Shown piece after piece: positions 24,906 through 32,592 of a stretch of DNA of 64,000 nucleotides. Position numbers and translations under genes: made by a program. The stretch's first letter is position 1. Each line of letters begins with the position of its first letter. The notes under the pieces are model-generated. The model searched no databases. It worked only from the letters and a program-made list of their open reading frames with translations, and was not told the DNA's origin. This DNA comes from Paraburkholderia phenazinium (lineage in GTDB: Bacteria > Pseudomonadota > Gammaproteobacteria > Burkholderiales > Burkholderiaceae), in assembly GCF_900141745.1 (NCBI RefSeq), contig NZ_FSRM01000001.1, positions 3,286,001 to 3,350,000 on the forward strand. The letters run 5' to 3'.

Positions 24906-26414
24906 ATGAACATTCAAACGAACAACATCACGGTACGGGCAACATTAATCGCGGCAACGGTGGCAGCCATGCTGTCATTGAGCGCCTGCGGGGGCTCGGG
25001 AACCTTGAGTACGGGGACGGGGAGCAGCGGTAGCGGCAGTGCCGGGGGCACACTGTCGACGACCAGCGGCAGCGGTTCAACGGGGGCAAACGGTTCAGGT
25101 TCGGACACAGGCGCAGCTGGCGGTTCGGGCTCGGCGAGCACGGGAACAGGAACGACCGGTACGGGCAGTGGCTCGAGCACCACGACCGCACAGGCGAACG
25201 CACTCGGGACGGTGGCCGGCAACGCAGGCAACGTCGTCAGCAGCGTGGGCTCCACGGTCTCGGGCATCGGCTCGGTGATCGGTTCGCAATCGATCCCAGG
25301 CGTCAGCTCGTCAACGACGCAATCGGCCGGCGGCATCGTCGAGAACGTGGGTGCAGCCGTCTCGACACTCGGCAATGGTGTCACCGAGGGTCTTGGTCAA
25401 CTCGGCACCGGCGGCAACGCGGTCGGCACAACCGTGTCGAGCCTGGGCGGTGTGGTCGGCAATGTCGGCGGTGCGGTCACCAGCACCGGCAATCTCGTGA
25501 CGAGCCTGGGCAGCGGCCCGCTCGCTCCGCTCGCAGCCGTTACGTCACCGCTCGGCGGTGTGATCGATACCCTCGGCGGCGCTGTCACCAACGGCGGCAG
25601 CACGCTGACAACGGCGCTCTCGACGGGTCCGGTCGAGCAGGTCACGCAAACGCTCAGCACGGCAATCACACCGATCACCACAATGGTTGCGTCCACAACC
25701 CAAACGGTCGGCACGGCAACCGGTCTCGGCGCGCCGCTCAATGGCCTGCTGTCGACGATCGGTGGCGGGCTCGGCAAGGCCGGCACGCTGCTCGCCGCGA
25801 CCGGCGGTAACCCGATCACCACGGGCCTCGGCAACGTCGTGACCAGCACCGGCACTACGGTCTCTTCGGTAGGCGGTCTGTTGACGGGCGGCACCACGAA
25901 TCCGCTGGCACCGCTCACCGGTTTGCTCGGTGGGCTGGGTTCGGCCGCCGGCGGCACGACCGGCAGCGGTCCGCTCGCTCCGTTGACAGGCTTGCTCGGC
26001 GGTCTGGGTTCAGCCGCAGGTGGCACCACCGGCAGCGGTCCGCTTGCCCCCATCACCGGCCTGCTTGGCAACATCACCGGCGCCGCAGGCGGCACGTCGG
26101 GCAGCAACCCGCTCGCGCCTGTCACGACGCTCGTCTCGAGCCTCACGGGTTCCTTGAGCAGCGCGACCGGCGGCAGCAGCAGCCCGCTTGCGCCGGTCAC
26201 GGGTCTGCTGACGACTGTCACCAGCACGCTCACCACCGCCACCACGACCGCCACTACGGCGGCCAACAGCACGACCAAGAGCGTTACCACCACCGCATCG
26301 AACAGCCCGATCGGCGGCCTGAGCTCGACGACCGGCAGTGGCACGACGGGCAACCTGCTGTCGCCTGTGACGTCGCTCGTCGGCAGCCTGCTCGGCGGCG
26401 TGACCAAGAAGTAA
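24906..26414 (+). CDS. Gly/Ser/Thr-rich (collagen-like) surface lipoprotein 1
   Basis: 502 residues. A lipoprotein signal (ATVAAMLSLSACGG) places the acylated Cys near residue 28. The mature protein is almost wholly low complexity: Gly, Ser, Thr, Leu, Val, no cysteine after the lipobox, and few aromatic or charged residues. A segment IGSQSIPGVSSSTTQSAGG is shared with the next gene. Near-identical 23-residue repeats starting PLAPLTGLLGGL occur at the C-terminal half. ATG 24906 follows gagggcg; ATG 24888 is a weaker alternative. Such proteins are often annotated collagen-like, but I see no regular Gly-X-Y. It is driven by the sigma-54 promoter upstream. A role as surface adhesin or matrix component is inferred. 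Confidence 0.8.
   Translation: MNIQTNNITVRATLIAATVAAMLSLSACGGSGTLSTGTGSSGSGSAGGTLSTTSGSGSTGANGSGSDTGAAGGSGSASTGTGTTGTGSGSSTTTAQANALGTVAGNAGNVVSSVGSTVSGIGSVIGSQSIPGVSSSTTQSAGGIVENVGAAVSTLGNGVTEGLGQLGTGGNAVGTTVSSLGGVVGNVGGAVTSTGNLVTSLGSGPLAPLAAVTSPLGGVIDTLGGAVTNGGSTLTTALSTGPVEQVTQTLSTAITPITTMVASTTQTVGTATGLGAPLNGLLSTIGGGLGKAGTLLAATGGNPITTGLGNVVTSTGTTVSSVGGLLTGGTTNPLAPLTGLLGGLGSAAGGTTGSGPLAPLTGLLGGLGSAAGGTTGSGPLAPITGLLGNITGAAGGTSGSNPLAPVTTLVSSLTGSLSSATGGSSSPLAPVTGLLTTVTSTLTTATTTATTAANSTTKSVTTTASNSPIGGLSSTTGSGTTGNLLSPVTSLVGSLLGGVTKK
25902..26183 (+). repeat. Tandem 69-bp coding repeats
   Basis: Two consecutive units at 25902-25970 and 25971-26039 encode the same 23 residues (PLAPLTGLLGGL, then GSAAGGTTGSG). 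A diverged third unit at 26040-26108 and a fourth at 26109-26183 begin PLAPITGLL and PLAPVTTLV. The copies make this gene prone to length change by slippage or recombination. Confidence 0.85.
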
Positions 26415-26550
26415 TCGATAACCCGGTACGCAGGTGGTCGCAAAAGCGCGGACACCTGCTTCGACTGAGCTGAGCGGCGCCGCTCGGAAATAGTTGCACA
26501 GGCGCGCGGAGACCATCCAGCAGGACCCTAAAGAGATCGAGGAGCACCCC

Positions 26551-27981
26551 ATGTCCACAGCACGTTTTTTTGTTTCCGATGCGGCCCGCGTGAGGTTGTC
26601 GATGCTGCGCGTACCGCTCACCGCAGTCGCAGTCGCATGCCTGCTCGCCGCTTGCGGCGGCAGCGACGTCACCGCCCCGCCAACCTCCAGCAACGGTGGC
26701 GGTAGCGGCGCAGGCGGCACGACGACAACCACCGGTTCGGGTGGCGGCAGCACCAGCACGGGCGGCGGCACGACGACCACGACCGGTTCGACCGGCACTG
26801 CAGGGACCGTGACGACCGCAGCCAAAACCGTCAACGACCTCGGCAATACGATCTCGTCGCAATCGATTCCCGGTGTGAGCTCGCAGGTGACGCAGGGCCT
26901 GGGCAACACCGTGTCGGCCGCGAGCAATCCGCTGACGGCACTTGCCAACGCGGTCAGCACCGGCGTCGGCCAGACCGGCTCGATTGCGAATCCGGTCGGC
27001 ACGACGGTCGCCGGACTCGGGTCGGTGGTCTCCTCGACGAGCGGAGTCGTGCAGGGCTTGAGCACGACGGTCGGCGGCCTCGGTACTGGCACGCTCGCAC
27101 CGCTAGCGCCGGTCACGACGCCACTTGCCAGCACGCTGACCACCGTCGCCAACGCGCTCAATGCAGGCGGCACGACGCTCGGCAACACGCTGTCGTCAGC
27201 ACCTGTGCAACAGATCACGCAACCGGTCAGCACCGCCATCACGCCGCTCGTGCAGACCGCGGGCATCCTGACGCAGACAGTAGGCACGACGACCAGTCTG
27301 GGCGCGCCGGTGTCGGGCGTGCTGGCGCAAGTTGGCGGTGCGCTCGGCACGGCCGGTTCGAAGGTCGCCTCGACGACACAGAATCCGCTTGGCACCGACG
27401 TGGGTAACCTGGTCGGCTCGCTCGGCAATACCGTCACCAATGCGGGTGGTCTTGTCAATCCGAATGGCCCGAATGGCGCAGCGCCGATTCCCGGTCTGAT
27501 CACGAGCCTCGTCGGCAGCACCACGGTGGTCGTGGCGAATGGGCCGCCGACCGGCGCCGCCGCCAACGGTCTGTTCGGACCGTTGAACGCGACGCTGACC
27601 AGCCTCGGGCTCGGCACGAGTCCGCTCAGCTCGGTGACGTCGCTGCTCGGCAACACGCCGCTATCCGCGCTCTCAGGCGCGACTGCCGGCACGCCGCTGG
27701 CATCGGTCACCGGCTTGCTCGGCAATCTGCCGCTGGGTTCGGTCACATCGGCACTGGGCGGCGCAACGAGCAGCTCCAACCCGCTCGGAGCAGTCACCGG
27801 TGTGCTGGGGACCGCCACCAGCGCTACCAGCACGACGCTGGCCGGCTCGCTGTTGGCGCCGGTCACGGGCCTGCTCACAACAGTAACCGGCGCACTCGGT
27901 TCGGCGACAGGCGCTGCGAGCAGCTCGACGGGCGGCACTACTTCGCTGCTGAGCGGATTGCTCCCCGCGCAACATAAGTAG
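26551..27981 (+). CDS. Gly/Ser/Thr-rich (collagen-like) surface lipoprotein 2
   Basis: 476 residues, a paralogue of the preceding gene. The lipoprotein signal (LTAVAVACLLAACGG) has its Cys near residue 32. A Gly/Thr/Ser-rich segment follows, then ISSQSIPGVSSQVTQGLGN, matching the same site in paralogue 1, and repeated units of the type PLAPVTGLL and LGNTLS. ATG 26551 follows gaggag. The 136-bp gap from paralogue 1 contains no clear -24/-12 promoter, so cotranscription is likely. Function is unknown; an exposed outer-membrane lipoprotein is predicted. Confidence 0.78.
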   Translation: MSTARFFVSDAARVRLSMLRVPLTAVAVACLLAACGGSDVTAPPTSSNGGGSGAGGTTTTTGSGGGSTSTGGGTTTTTGSTGTAGTVTTAAKTVNDLGNTISSQSIPGVSSQVTQGLGNTVSAASNPLTALANAVSTGVGQTGSIANPVGTTVAGLGSVVSSTSGVVQGLSTTVGGLGTGTLAPLAPVTTPLASTLTTVANALNAGGTTLGNTLSSAPVQQITQPVSTAITPLVQTAGILTQTVGTTTSLGAPVSGVLAQVGGALGTAGSKVASTTQNPLGTDVGNLVGSLGNTVTNAGGLVNPNGPNGAAPIPGLITSLVGSTTVVVANGPPTGAAANGLFGPLNATLTSLGLGTSPLSSVTSLLGNTPLSALSGATAGTPLASVTGLLGNLPLGSVTSALGGATSSSNPLGAVTGVLGTATSATSTTLAGSLLAPVTGLLTTVTGALGSATGAASSSTGGTTSLLSGLLPAQHK

Positions 27982-28064
27982 TCCGCAGCACCGATGACAC
28001 GCCCGCCTCTCGCGGTCGCACCATGCAATGGAAATAGCACTTCGTACAGGCAGTTCGCATGAGT

Positions 28065-28093
28065 CACGTGCTCCGCATCGCACGGAGCACGTG
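28065..28093. repeat. Perfect 11-bp inverted repeat upstream of tpsB
   Basis: CACGTGCTCCG and CGGAGCACGTG are separated by 7 bp. The hairpin lies 84 bp after lipoprotein 2 and 112 bp before the transporter gene. There is no T-run after it. It could be a terminator, an attenuator between the genes, or an operator. Confidence 0.6.
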
Positions 28094-28205
28094 GCATAAC
28101 ACGCGCAGGCATGGCAGTATGCGCGAAGCAACACACAGGCGTCCACGATCAGCCAGGCCAGGCAGTGGGTTCGCTCAATAAGAAAGACATACGAGGGAAG
28201 ATCCG

Positions 28206-29906
28206 ATGAAACTCGGGTACAGCAGATGGACACTCCTGCTCGCGGTCATGGCCGCGAGCGCGGTGCAGGCGCAATCGCGCCCGGCAGTCGGCAGCAACCC
28301 CGTGGGGGGTAATCCGATGGAGTCGATACCGCAAATCAACGCGCCCGACAAAGGGCCCAACGTCACGTTGCAGGTGCAACAGCAGGCGCCGCAATTGCAG
28401 GCGTTGCTCGCAACCCACCTGACGCCCACCAAGTTTCAGGTCGAAGGCGTGAAATCGATTTCGTTCGATGAAGTCGCGCGACGCTTCACTCCGCTCGTCG
28501 GCAAGGACATCACCATCGGCGATCTGATCCAGGTTGCCGACGGCGTCACCAAGCTGTATCAGGCGCGCGGCTATGCGTTGTCGTTCGCTTTCGTGCCGGC
28601 GCAGACTTTCGAAAACGGCGTGGTGCGCGTGACGGTCGTGGAAGGTTATGTGTCGGAGGTGAAGATCACCGGCAATCCCGGCAACGAGGAAGACAAGATC
28701 CGCGCGATCGCGGAACACATCCGCGCCGACCGGCCTCTGCGGCACGCCACGTTCGAGCGCTACATCAACGTGCTGGGCCTGCTGCCGGGCATCAAGGTCG
28801 CCGCCAACGTGCCGGCCCCGCAGAATACCGACGGCGCCACCACGCTCGAGCTGAAAGTCGAACACCACCCGGTCAACGTCAGTACCGGGATCGCCACCAC
28901 TCAACCCGGCGTGCAGGGGCTGCTGACTGCGACCGAGAACGGCCTGACCTCGCTTGGCGAGCAATTGAGCGTCTCGGCGCTGCTGCCCAAAGGCCCCAAC
29001 AATGTGACTTACCTCGCCGCTCATCTTGCGGTGCCGATCGGCAGCGACGGCCTGACGGGGAAGATCGATGCAACGCATTACCGCGGCAATCCGACGGACA
29101 ATCCCGGCCTGCCCGGCTACGTGCAGCGCACCGTGATCAACGACAAGATCGGCGGCTCGCTCTCGTATCCGCTGCTGCTGAGCAACAGTCAGAGCTTGAT
29201 GGGCACCGTATCGACGTACGCGTCGCACGACGAAGACGACTATCACAACACGATCAACGGCGCGCAGATCGGGCTGCGCTCGCAAATCCGCGTACTGCAG
29301 TTGCAGGCCGACTACACAAGCGTGGCGACAGGCCAGGTGCGCAAGGCGAGCGTCAATGTCGGGCAGGCGTTCAACATCCTGGGCGCCTCGAAGGCTGGTG
29401 ACTCGAACATACCGGGGCTGGTGGAAACCAATCCCGTGTCGCTGACCTTTACGCGCTTCGGCGCGAGCTTCTCGCAAACCAATGAATGGCCGCTCAAGAT
29501 CGGTACGGCGGTGGCGATGACAAGCCAGTACAGTCCCGACTCGCTGCCCACGTCGGAACAGATCTCGTTTGGCGCGCAGCATTTCGCGCAAGGCTACGAG
29601 CCGGGTGAAGCATCGGGAGATTCAGGCTGGGGAGCATCGGTCGAGATCAATCGTGGCTTCACGCCAGGCTTCACCTATCTGCAGTCGTTCACGCCGTATA
29701 TATCGTTCGACATGGCGCGTGTGTATCTGCATTCGGGCACGCCGTCGCCGTCGAAGCTCTCGTCGGTCTCGTTCGGCTTCCGCATCTCCGATTCAAAGTA
29801 CTACACGCTCGACCTCTCGGTGGGCAAGGCGCTCGGCGATGCTCCAGTGGAAAGCCCGTCGCGCAGCCCGCGTATCAACGCCACGTTCTCGTATTCGCTG
29901 AATTGA
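28206..29906 (+). CDS. TpsB/ShlB-type outer-membrane transporter
   Basis: 566 residues. A signal peptide (LLLAVMAASAVQAQ) is followed by a Pro/Gln-rich linker. The POTRA-type domain covers about residues 80-150 (FQVEGVKSISFDEVARRFTP; LYQARGYALSFAFVP; VVRVTVVEGYVSEVKI), and a 16-strand-type barrel of the two-partner secretion family continues to the terminal motif ATFSYSLN. The conserved barrel motif appears as FAQGYEPGEASGDSG. TpsB proteins move a TpsA exoprotein across the outer membrane, but no haemagglutinin-type TpsA is in the window; the upstream genes encode the two lipoproteins. A Shine-Dalgarno-like agggaagatccg precedes the ATG. Confidence 0.88.
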   Translation: MKLGYSRWTLLLAVMAASAVQAQSRPAVGSNPVGGNPMESIPQINAPDKGPNVTLQVQQQAPQLQALLATHLTPTKFQVEGVKSISFDEVARRFTPLVGKDITIGDLIQVADGVTKLYQARGYALSFAFVPAQTFENGVVRVTVVEGYVSEVKITGNPGNEEDKIRAIAEHIRADRPLRHATFERYINVLGLLPGIKVAANVPAPQNTDGATTLELKVEHHPVNVSTGIATTQPGVQGLLTATENGLTSLGEQLSVSALLPKGPNNVTYLAAHLAVPIGSDGLTGKIDATHYRGNPTDNPGLPGYVQRTVINDKIGGSLSYPLLLSNSQSLMGTVSTYASHDEDDYHNTINGAQIGLRSQIRVLQLQADYTSVATGQVRKASVNVGQAFNILGASKAGDSNIPGLVETNPVSLTFTRFGASFSQTNEWPLKIGTAVAMTSQYSPDSLPTSEQISFGAQHFAQGYEPGEASGDSGWGASVEINRGFTPGFTYLQSFTPYISFDMARVYLHSGTPSPSKLSSVSFGFRISDSKYYTLDLSVGKALGDAPVESPSRSPRINATFSYSLN

Positions 29907-29953
29907 GCGATGCGGCGATTCAGGGTGCAGCGGGTGCACTTGGCGGGCCTGAG

Positions 29954-29991
29954 CCGCCGTTTTGATTAGAGGGTCCACTATCAAACGGCGG
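29954..29991 (+). terminator. Imperfect hairpin after tpsB
   Basis: CCGCCGTTTTGAT (29954-29966) pairs with ATCAAACGGCGG (29980-29991) with a one-base bulge, starting 47 bp after the tpsB stop. No long T-run follows. A probable 3'-end structure. Confidence 0.4.
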
Positions 29992-30112
29992 GCGCACTTT
30001 CACGTATTCTGCGCTGACCAGGACCGAAGCAATCAGCAGGCATCTTACCGCCTGCCCTGTCAATAACGCCGCGCGACCACGATCGCGCCGACTTTTATCA
30101 AGGAGGAAGACA

Positions 30113-30598
30113 ATGACGCTATTCACCCAACGCACTCGCACCATCGTGACGCGCACCGCCAGACACGCAGCCCTCGCCGGTGTGCTGCTCGCCAGCGCCG
30201 TCACCGCAATGGCGCAAGCCGACAGTCCGATCGGCACGTGGCAAACCATCGACGATCACACGGGCCAGCCTAAAGCGCTCGTACAGATCACCCAGGAAAG
30301 CGACGGTGCGCTGGATGGCAAAGTCATCAAGGGACTCGGCCCGAACGATCAGCCCGATCGCCGCTGCACGGCGTGCACGGATGATCGTAAAGACCAGTTG
30401 ATTCTCGGCATGACGATCATCCACGACATGAAGAAAGTTGATGACGGCTGGGATGGCGGTCAGATTCTCGACCCCGAAAACGGCAAGGTCTACAAGTGCA
30501 AGATGCACCTGGAAGACGGTGGACAGAAACTGGTGGTGCGGGGATATATTGGGGTGTCGCTGCTGGGCCGATCGCAAACCTGGATTCGCCAGCAATAA
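30113..30598 (+). CDS. DUF2147 family exported protein
   Basis: 161 residues with a signal peptide ending near AVTAMAQA. The mature domain has the DUF2147 pattern: SPIGTWQTIDDHTGQPKALV, then DRRCTACTDDRKDQLILGM, ILDPENGKVYKCKMHLEDGG and VRGYIGVSLLGRSQTWIR. These proteins are periplasmic with a lipocalin-like barrel, as far as known for the family; function is not established. ATG 30113 follows a strong aaggagg. It is monocistronic with a bidirectional terminator downstream. Confidence 0.85.
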   Translation: MTLFTQRTRTIVTRTARHAALAGVLLASAVTAMAQADSPIGTWQTIDDHTGQPKALVQITQESDGALDGKVIKGLGPNDQPDRRCTACTDDRKDQLILGMTIIHDMKKVDDGWDGGQILDPENGKVYKCKMHLEDGGQKLVVRGYIGVSLLGRSQTWIRQQ

Positions 30599-30672
30599 GG
30601 CTTATCAGATCACTGCATGCGAGGCAAGCGAACGCGCCACACCGCCATGCACTCAAACTTCGCAGTCCAATG

Positions 30673-30713
30673 AAAAAACCGGCCGACGATCTTTTCGTGC
30701 GGCCGGTTTTTTT
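30673..30713. terminator. Bidirectional rho-independent terminator
   Basis: AAAAAACCGGCCG and CGGCCGGTTTTTTT form a stem around a 14-nt loop, with A-run and T-run on either side. It serves the DUF2147 gene on the plus strand and the DUF4096 gene on the minus strand. Confidence 0.85.
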
Positions 30714-30742
30714 GATTAAGCAGATTCAATTGGTTGGACTCG

Positions 30743-31198
30743 TCATGCAGCGCGCTTGTAGGATCCTGCGATACCGAATACCGAAGGCAGCGCCGGTTGA
30801 GAGCCTGCCTGACCGTAGAGCGCGGGGCGTGCCGGCACCATAGGTACCGCTTCGGCACGTGCAGCCTTTTCTTCGGGGCTCACGTGGATACGCATCCGCG
30901 TCTCCATCATGCTGCACAACTCACCGGCCGCTTCGCCGAACAACTCGTCCATCACACGCTTGAGGACGCCTGATTCATGCCAGGCCTTAAAACGGCGGTG
31001 GCACGTTTGATACGACGGGTATTTGCGCGGCATGGCGGACCAGGTGGCGCCGCTGTACATCACCCACAACACGCCATTCAGCACGGAGCGCGTGTTGGCG
31101 AGCGGGCGGCCACGCAGTTCGGAGCGCGGGCGCAGTTCGGGAAGCAACGGTGTCACACGTTGCCATTCTTCATCGTTGATATCGCGGTAGGGTGTCAT
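30743..31198 (-). CDS. Solitary DUF4096 (IS5/IS402-type transposase N-terminal) protein
   Basis: 151 residues. The N-terminal 95 residues match the DUF4096 DNA-binding part of IS402-group transposases (DINDEEWQRVTPLLPELRPR; RSVLNGVLWVMYSGATWSAM; YPSYQTCHRRFKAWHESGVL). The rest (SPEEKAARAEAVPMVPARPA onward) bears no resemblance to a DDE catalytic domain, and no second ORF or terminal repeats are visible. A strong Shine-Dalgarno (aaggagag) and a good terminator suggest an expressed gene. It may be a remnant of an IS or a domesticated DNA-binding protein. Confidence 0.7.
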   Translation of the reverse strand: MTPYRDINDEEWQRVTPLLPELRPRSELRGRPLANTRSVLNGVLWVMYSGATWSAMPRKYPSYQTCHRRFKAWHESGVLKRVMDELFGEAAGELCSMMETRMRIHVSPEEKAARAEAVPMVPARPALYGQAGSQPALPSVFGIAGSYKRAA

Positions 31199-31402
31199 GG
31201 ATCTCTCCTTCGTCAAAATCTATGACTAAGAAGATATCCGCTCGCCTCTGGACGGAATATAAGACCAATCCGAATCTTGAAAATACGACTCGGGGCCGCC
31301 GGGGAAGTCGGCCGGCAGAGCACGCTCTATCGGAAATACAGCGCGCGTCTGTAGGAACCGGCGCCGAATCTTAAGAATCGCTGGGGTGTGTTCAGGTATC
31401 GC

Positions 31403-32500
31403 TCAGGTCAGCGATGTATCGACAATCCGGCGCGGCGCATCGAGATATTCCTTCGACTGCATCTCGACGATACGAGAGACCGTGCGGGCAAATTCGTTAG
31501 CCATCGGGCCATCCGTGTACAACTGCTCGGGCGCTACCGCGGCGGACATCAGCAGCTTGACCTTGTGGTCGTAGAACACGTCGATCAGCCACGTGAAGCG
31601 CCGCGCTTCCGAGGCCATGCGCGCGCTCATCTGCGGTACGCCCGAGAGGATTACCGCGTGAAAGCGGCTCGCCAGTTCCAGATAGTCGTTCTGTGAACGC
31701 GGACCGCCGCAGAGCGTTGCAAAGTCGAACCAGACCACACCATCTGCACGTCGCAACGCTTTGAGCTCGCGCTTTTCGATGCGCAGAATCGGGCTTTCGT
31801 CGGGCACGGCGGCCAGACGCGCGAAAGCGTCGCGCAGCGCCTTGTCCGAGGCCGCGCCTAGCGGCGTGTGATACACCTCGACCTGGGCCAGGGTACGCTG
31901 CCGGTAGTCGACGCCCGCGTCGACGTTGATCACATCGAGCTTGGCTTTAATCAGTTCGATCGCGGGCAGCATGCGGTCTCGATGCAAGCCGTCCGGATAC
32001 AGCAGATCTGGGTCGTAGTTGGACGTCATCACGAACTGCACGCGGTTCTCGAACAGCTTGTCGAGCAGACGGTACAGGATCATCGCGTCAGCGATGTCGG
32101 AGACGTGGAATTCGTCGAAACAGATCAGGCGGTAGCGCTTGCCGATGCGGCGCGCCAGTTCGTCGAGCGGATCGGCCTGGCCTTTCAGCTCCTCGAGTTC
32201 ACGGTGCACTTCGCGCATGAACTCGTGAAAGTGCAAACGCGTCTTGCGCTGCACCGGCACGACCGTAAAAAAGCTGTCCATCAGGAAGCTCTTGCCGCGC
32301 CCCACCCCGCCCCACATATAGACGCCGCGCGGCAGATCAGGGTGAATCAGCAGTTTCGTGAAAGCGTTCGAGCGGCGTGACTTGTACTCGACCCACTCTT
32401 CGTAGCACCGCTGCAGACGGTCCACGGCCGCGCGTTGCGCCGGGTCCGATTGATAACCCCGGGTCTGCAGTTCTTTTTCGTAGTATTCGGTGACGTTCAT
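31403..32500 (-). CDS. zapE: ZapE/AFG1-family cell-division ATPase
   Basis: 365 residues of the AFG1/ZapE family. Walker A is GGVGRGKS (residues 64-71), Walker B LICFDEFHV (about 143-151), and sensor-type residues are in FVMTSNYDPDLLYPDGLHRD. ZapE is associated with the Z-ring in E. coli and constriction under low oxygen or heat. It begins MNVTEYYEKELQ at 32500 and lies downstream of lpdA, separated by a strong terminator, so it probably has its own promoter in the preceding 90 bp. Confidence 0.92.
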   Translation of the reverse strand: MNVTEYYEKELQTRGYQSDPAQRAAVDRLQRCYEEWVEYKSRRSNAFTKLLIHPDLPRGVYMWGGVGRGKSFLMDSFFTVVPVQRKTRLHFHEFMREVHRELEELKGQADPLDELARRIGKRYRLICFDEFHVSDIADAMILYRLLDKLFENRVQFVMTSNYDPDLLYPDGLHRDRMLPAIELIKAKLDVINVDAGVDYRQRTLAQVEVYHTPLGAASDKALRDAFARLAAVPDESPILRIEKRELKALRRADGVVWFDFATLCGGPRSQNDYLELASRFHAVILSGVPQMSARMASEARRFTWLIDVFYDHKVKLLMSAAVAPEQLYTDGPMANEFARTVSRIVEMQSKEYLDAPRRIVDTSLT

Positions 32501-32511
32501 TTTCTGGCTGC

Positions 32512-32549
32512 AAAAAAGAAGGCGGGAGGGATTGAACCCGCCCGCCTTC
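32512..32549 (-). terminator. Rho-independent terminator after lpdA
   Basis: On the minus strand GAAGGCGGG pairs with CCCGCCTTC around a 14-nt loop and is followed by TTTTTT. It begins 43 bp beyond the lpdA stop and ends the odh operon. Confidence 0.85.
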
Positions 32550-32592
32550 GTCGTGATGCAAAGGTGCTGCGATCAGTCAGGCGTGCGCGTGA

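Noticed and set aside
26415..26550. A second sigma-54 promoter ahead of lipoprotein 2
   Set aside because: A TTGCA occurs in the gap, but no GG lies at the required 10-bp distance.
26010..28136. A 708-codon open frame opposite the two lipoproteins
   Set aside because: Repetitive Val/Pro/Ser product mirrors the Gly/Thr/Ser repeats of the real genes. The plus-strand genes have lipoboxes, Shine-Dalgarno sites and a sigma-54 promoter.
30743..31198. A complete IS5-type insertion sequence
   Set aside because: No DDE catalytic domain, second ORF, terminal inverted repeats or target duplication is visible on either side.
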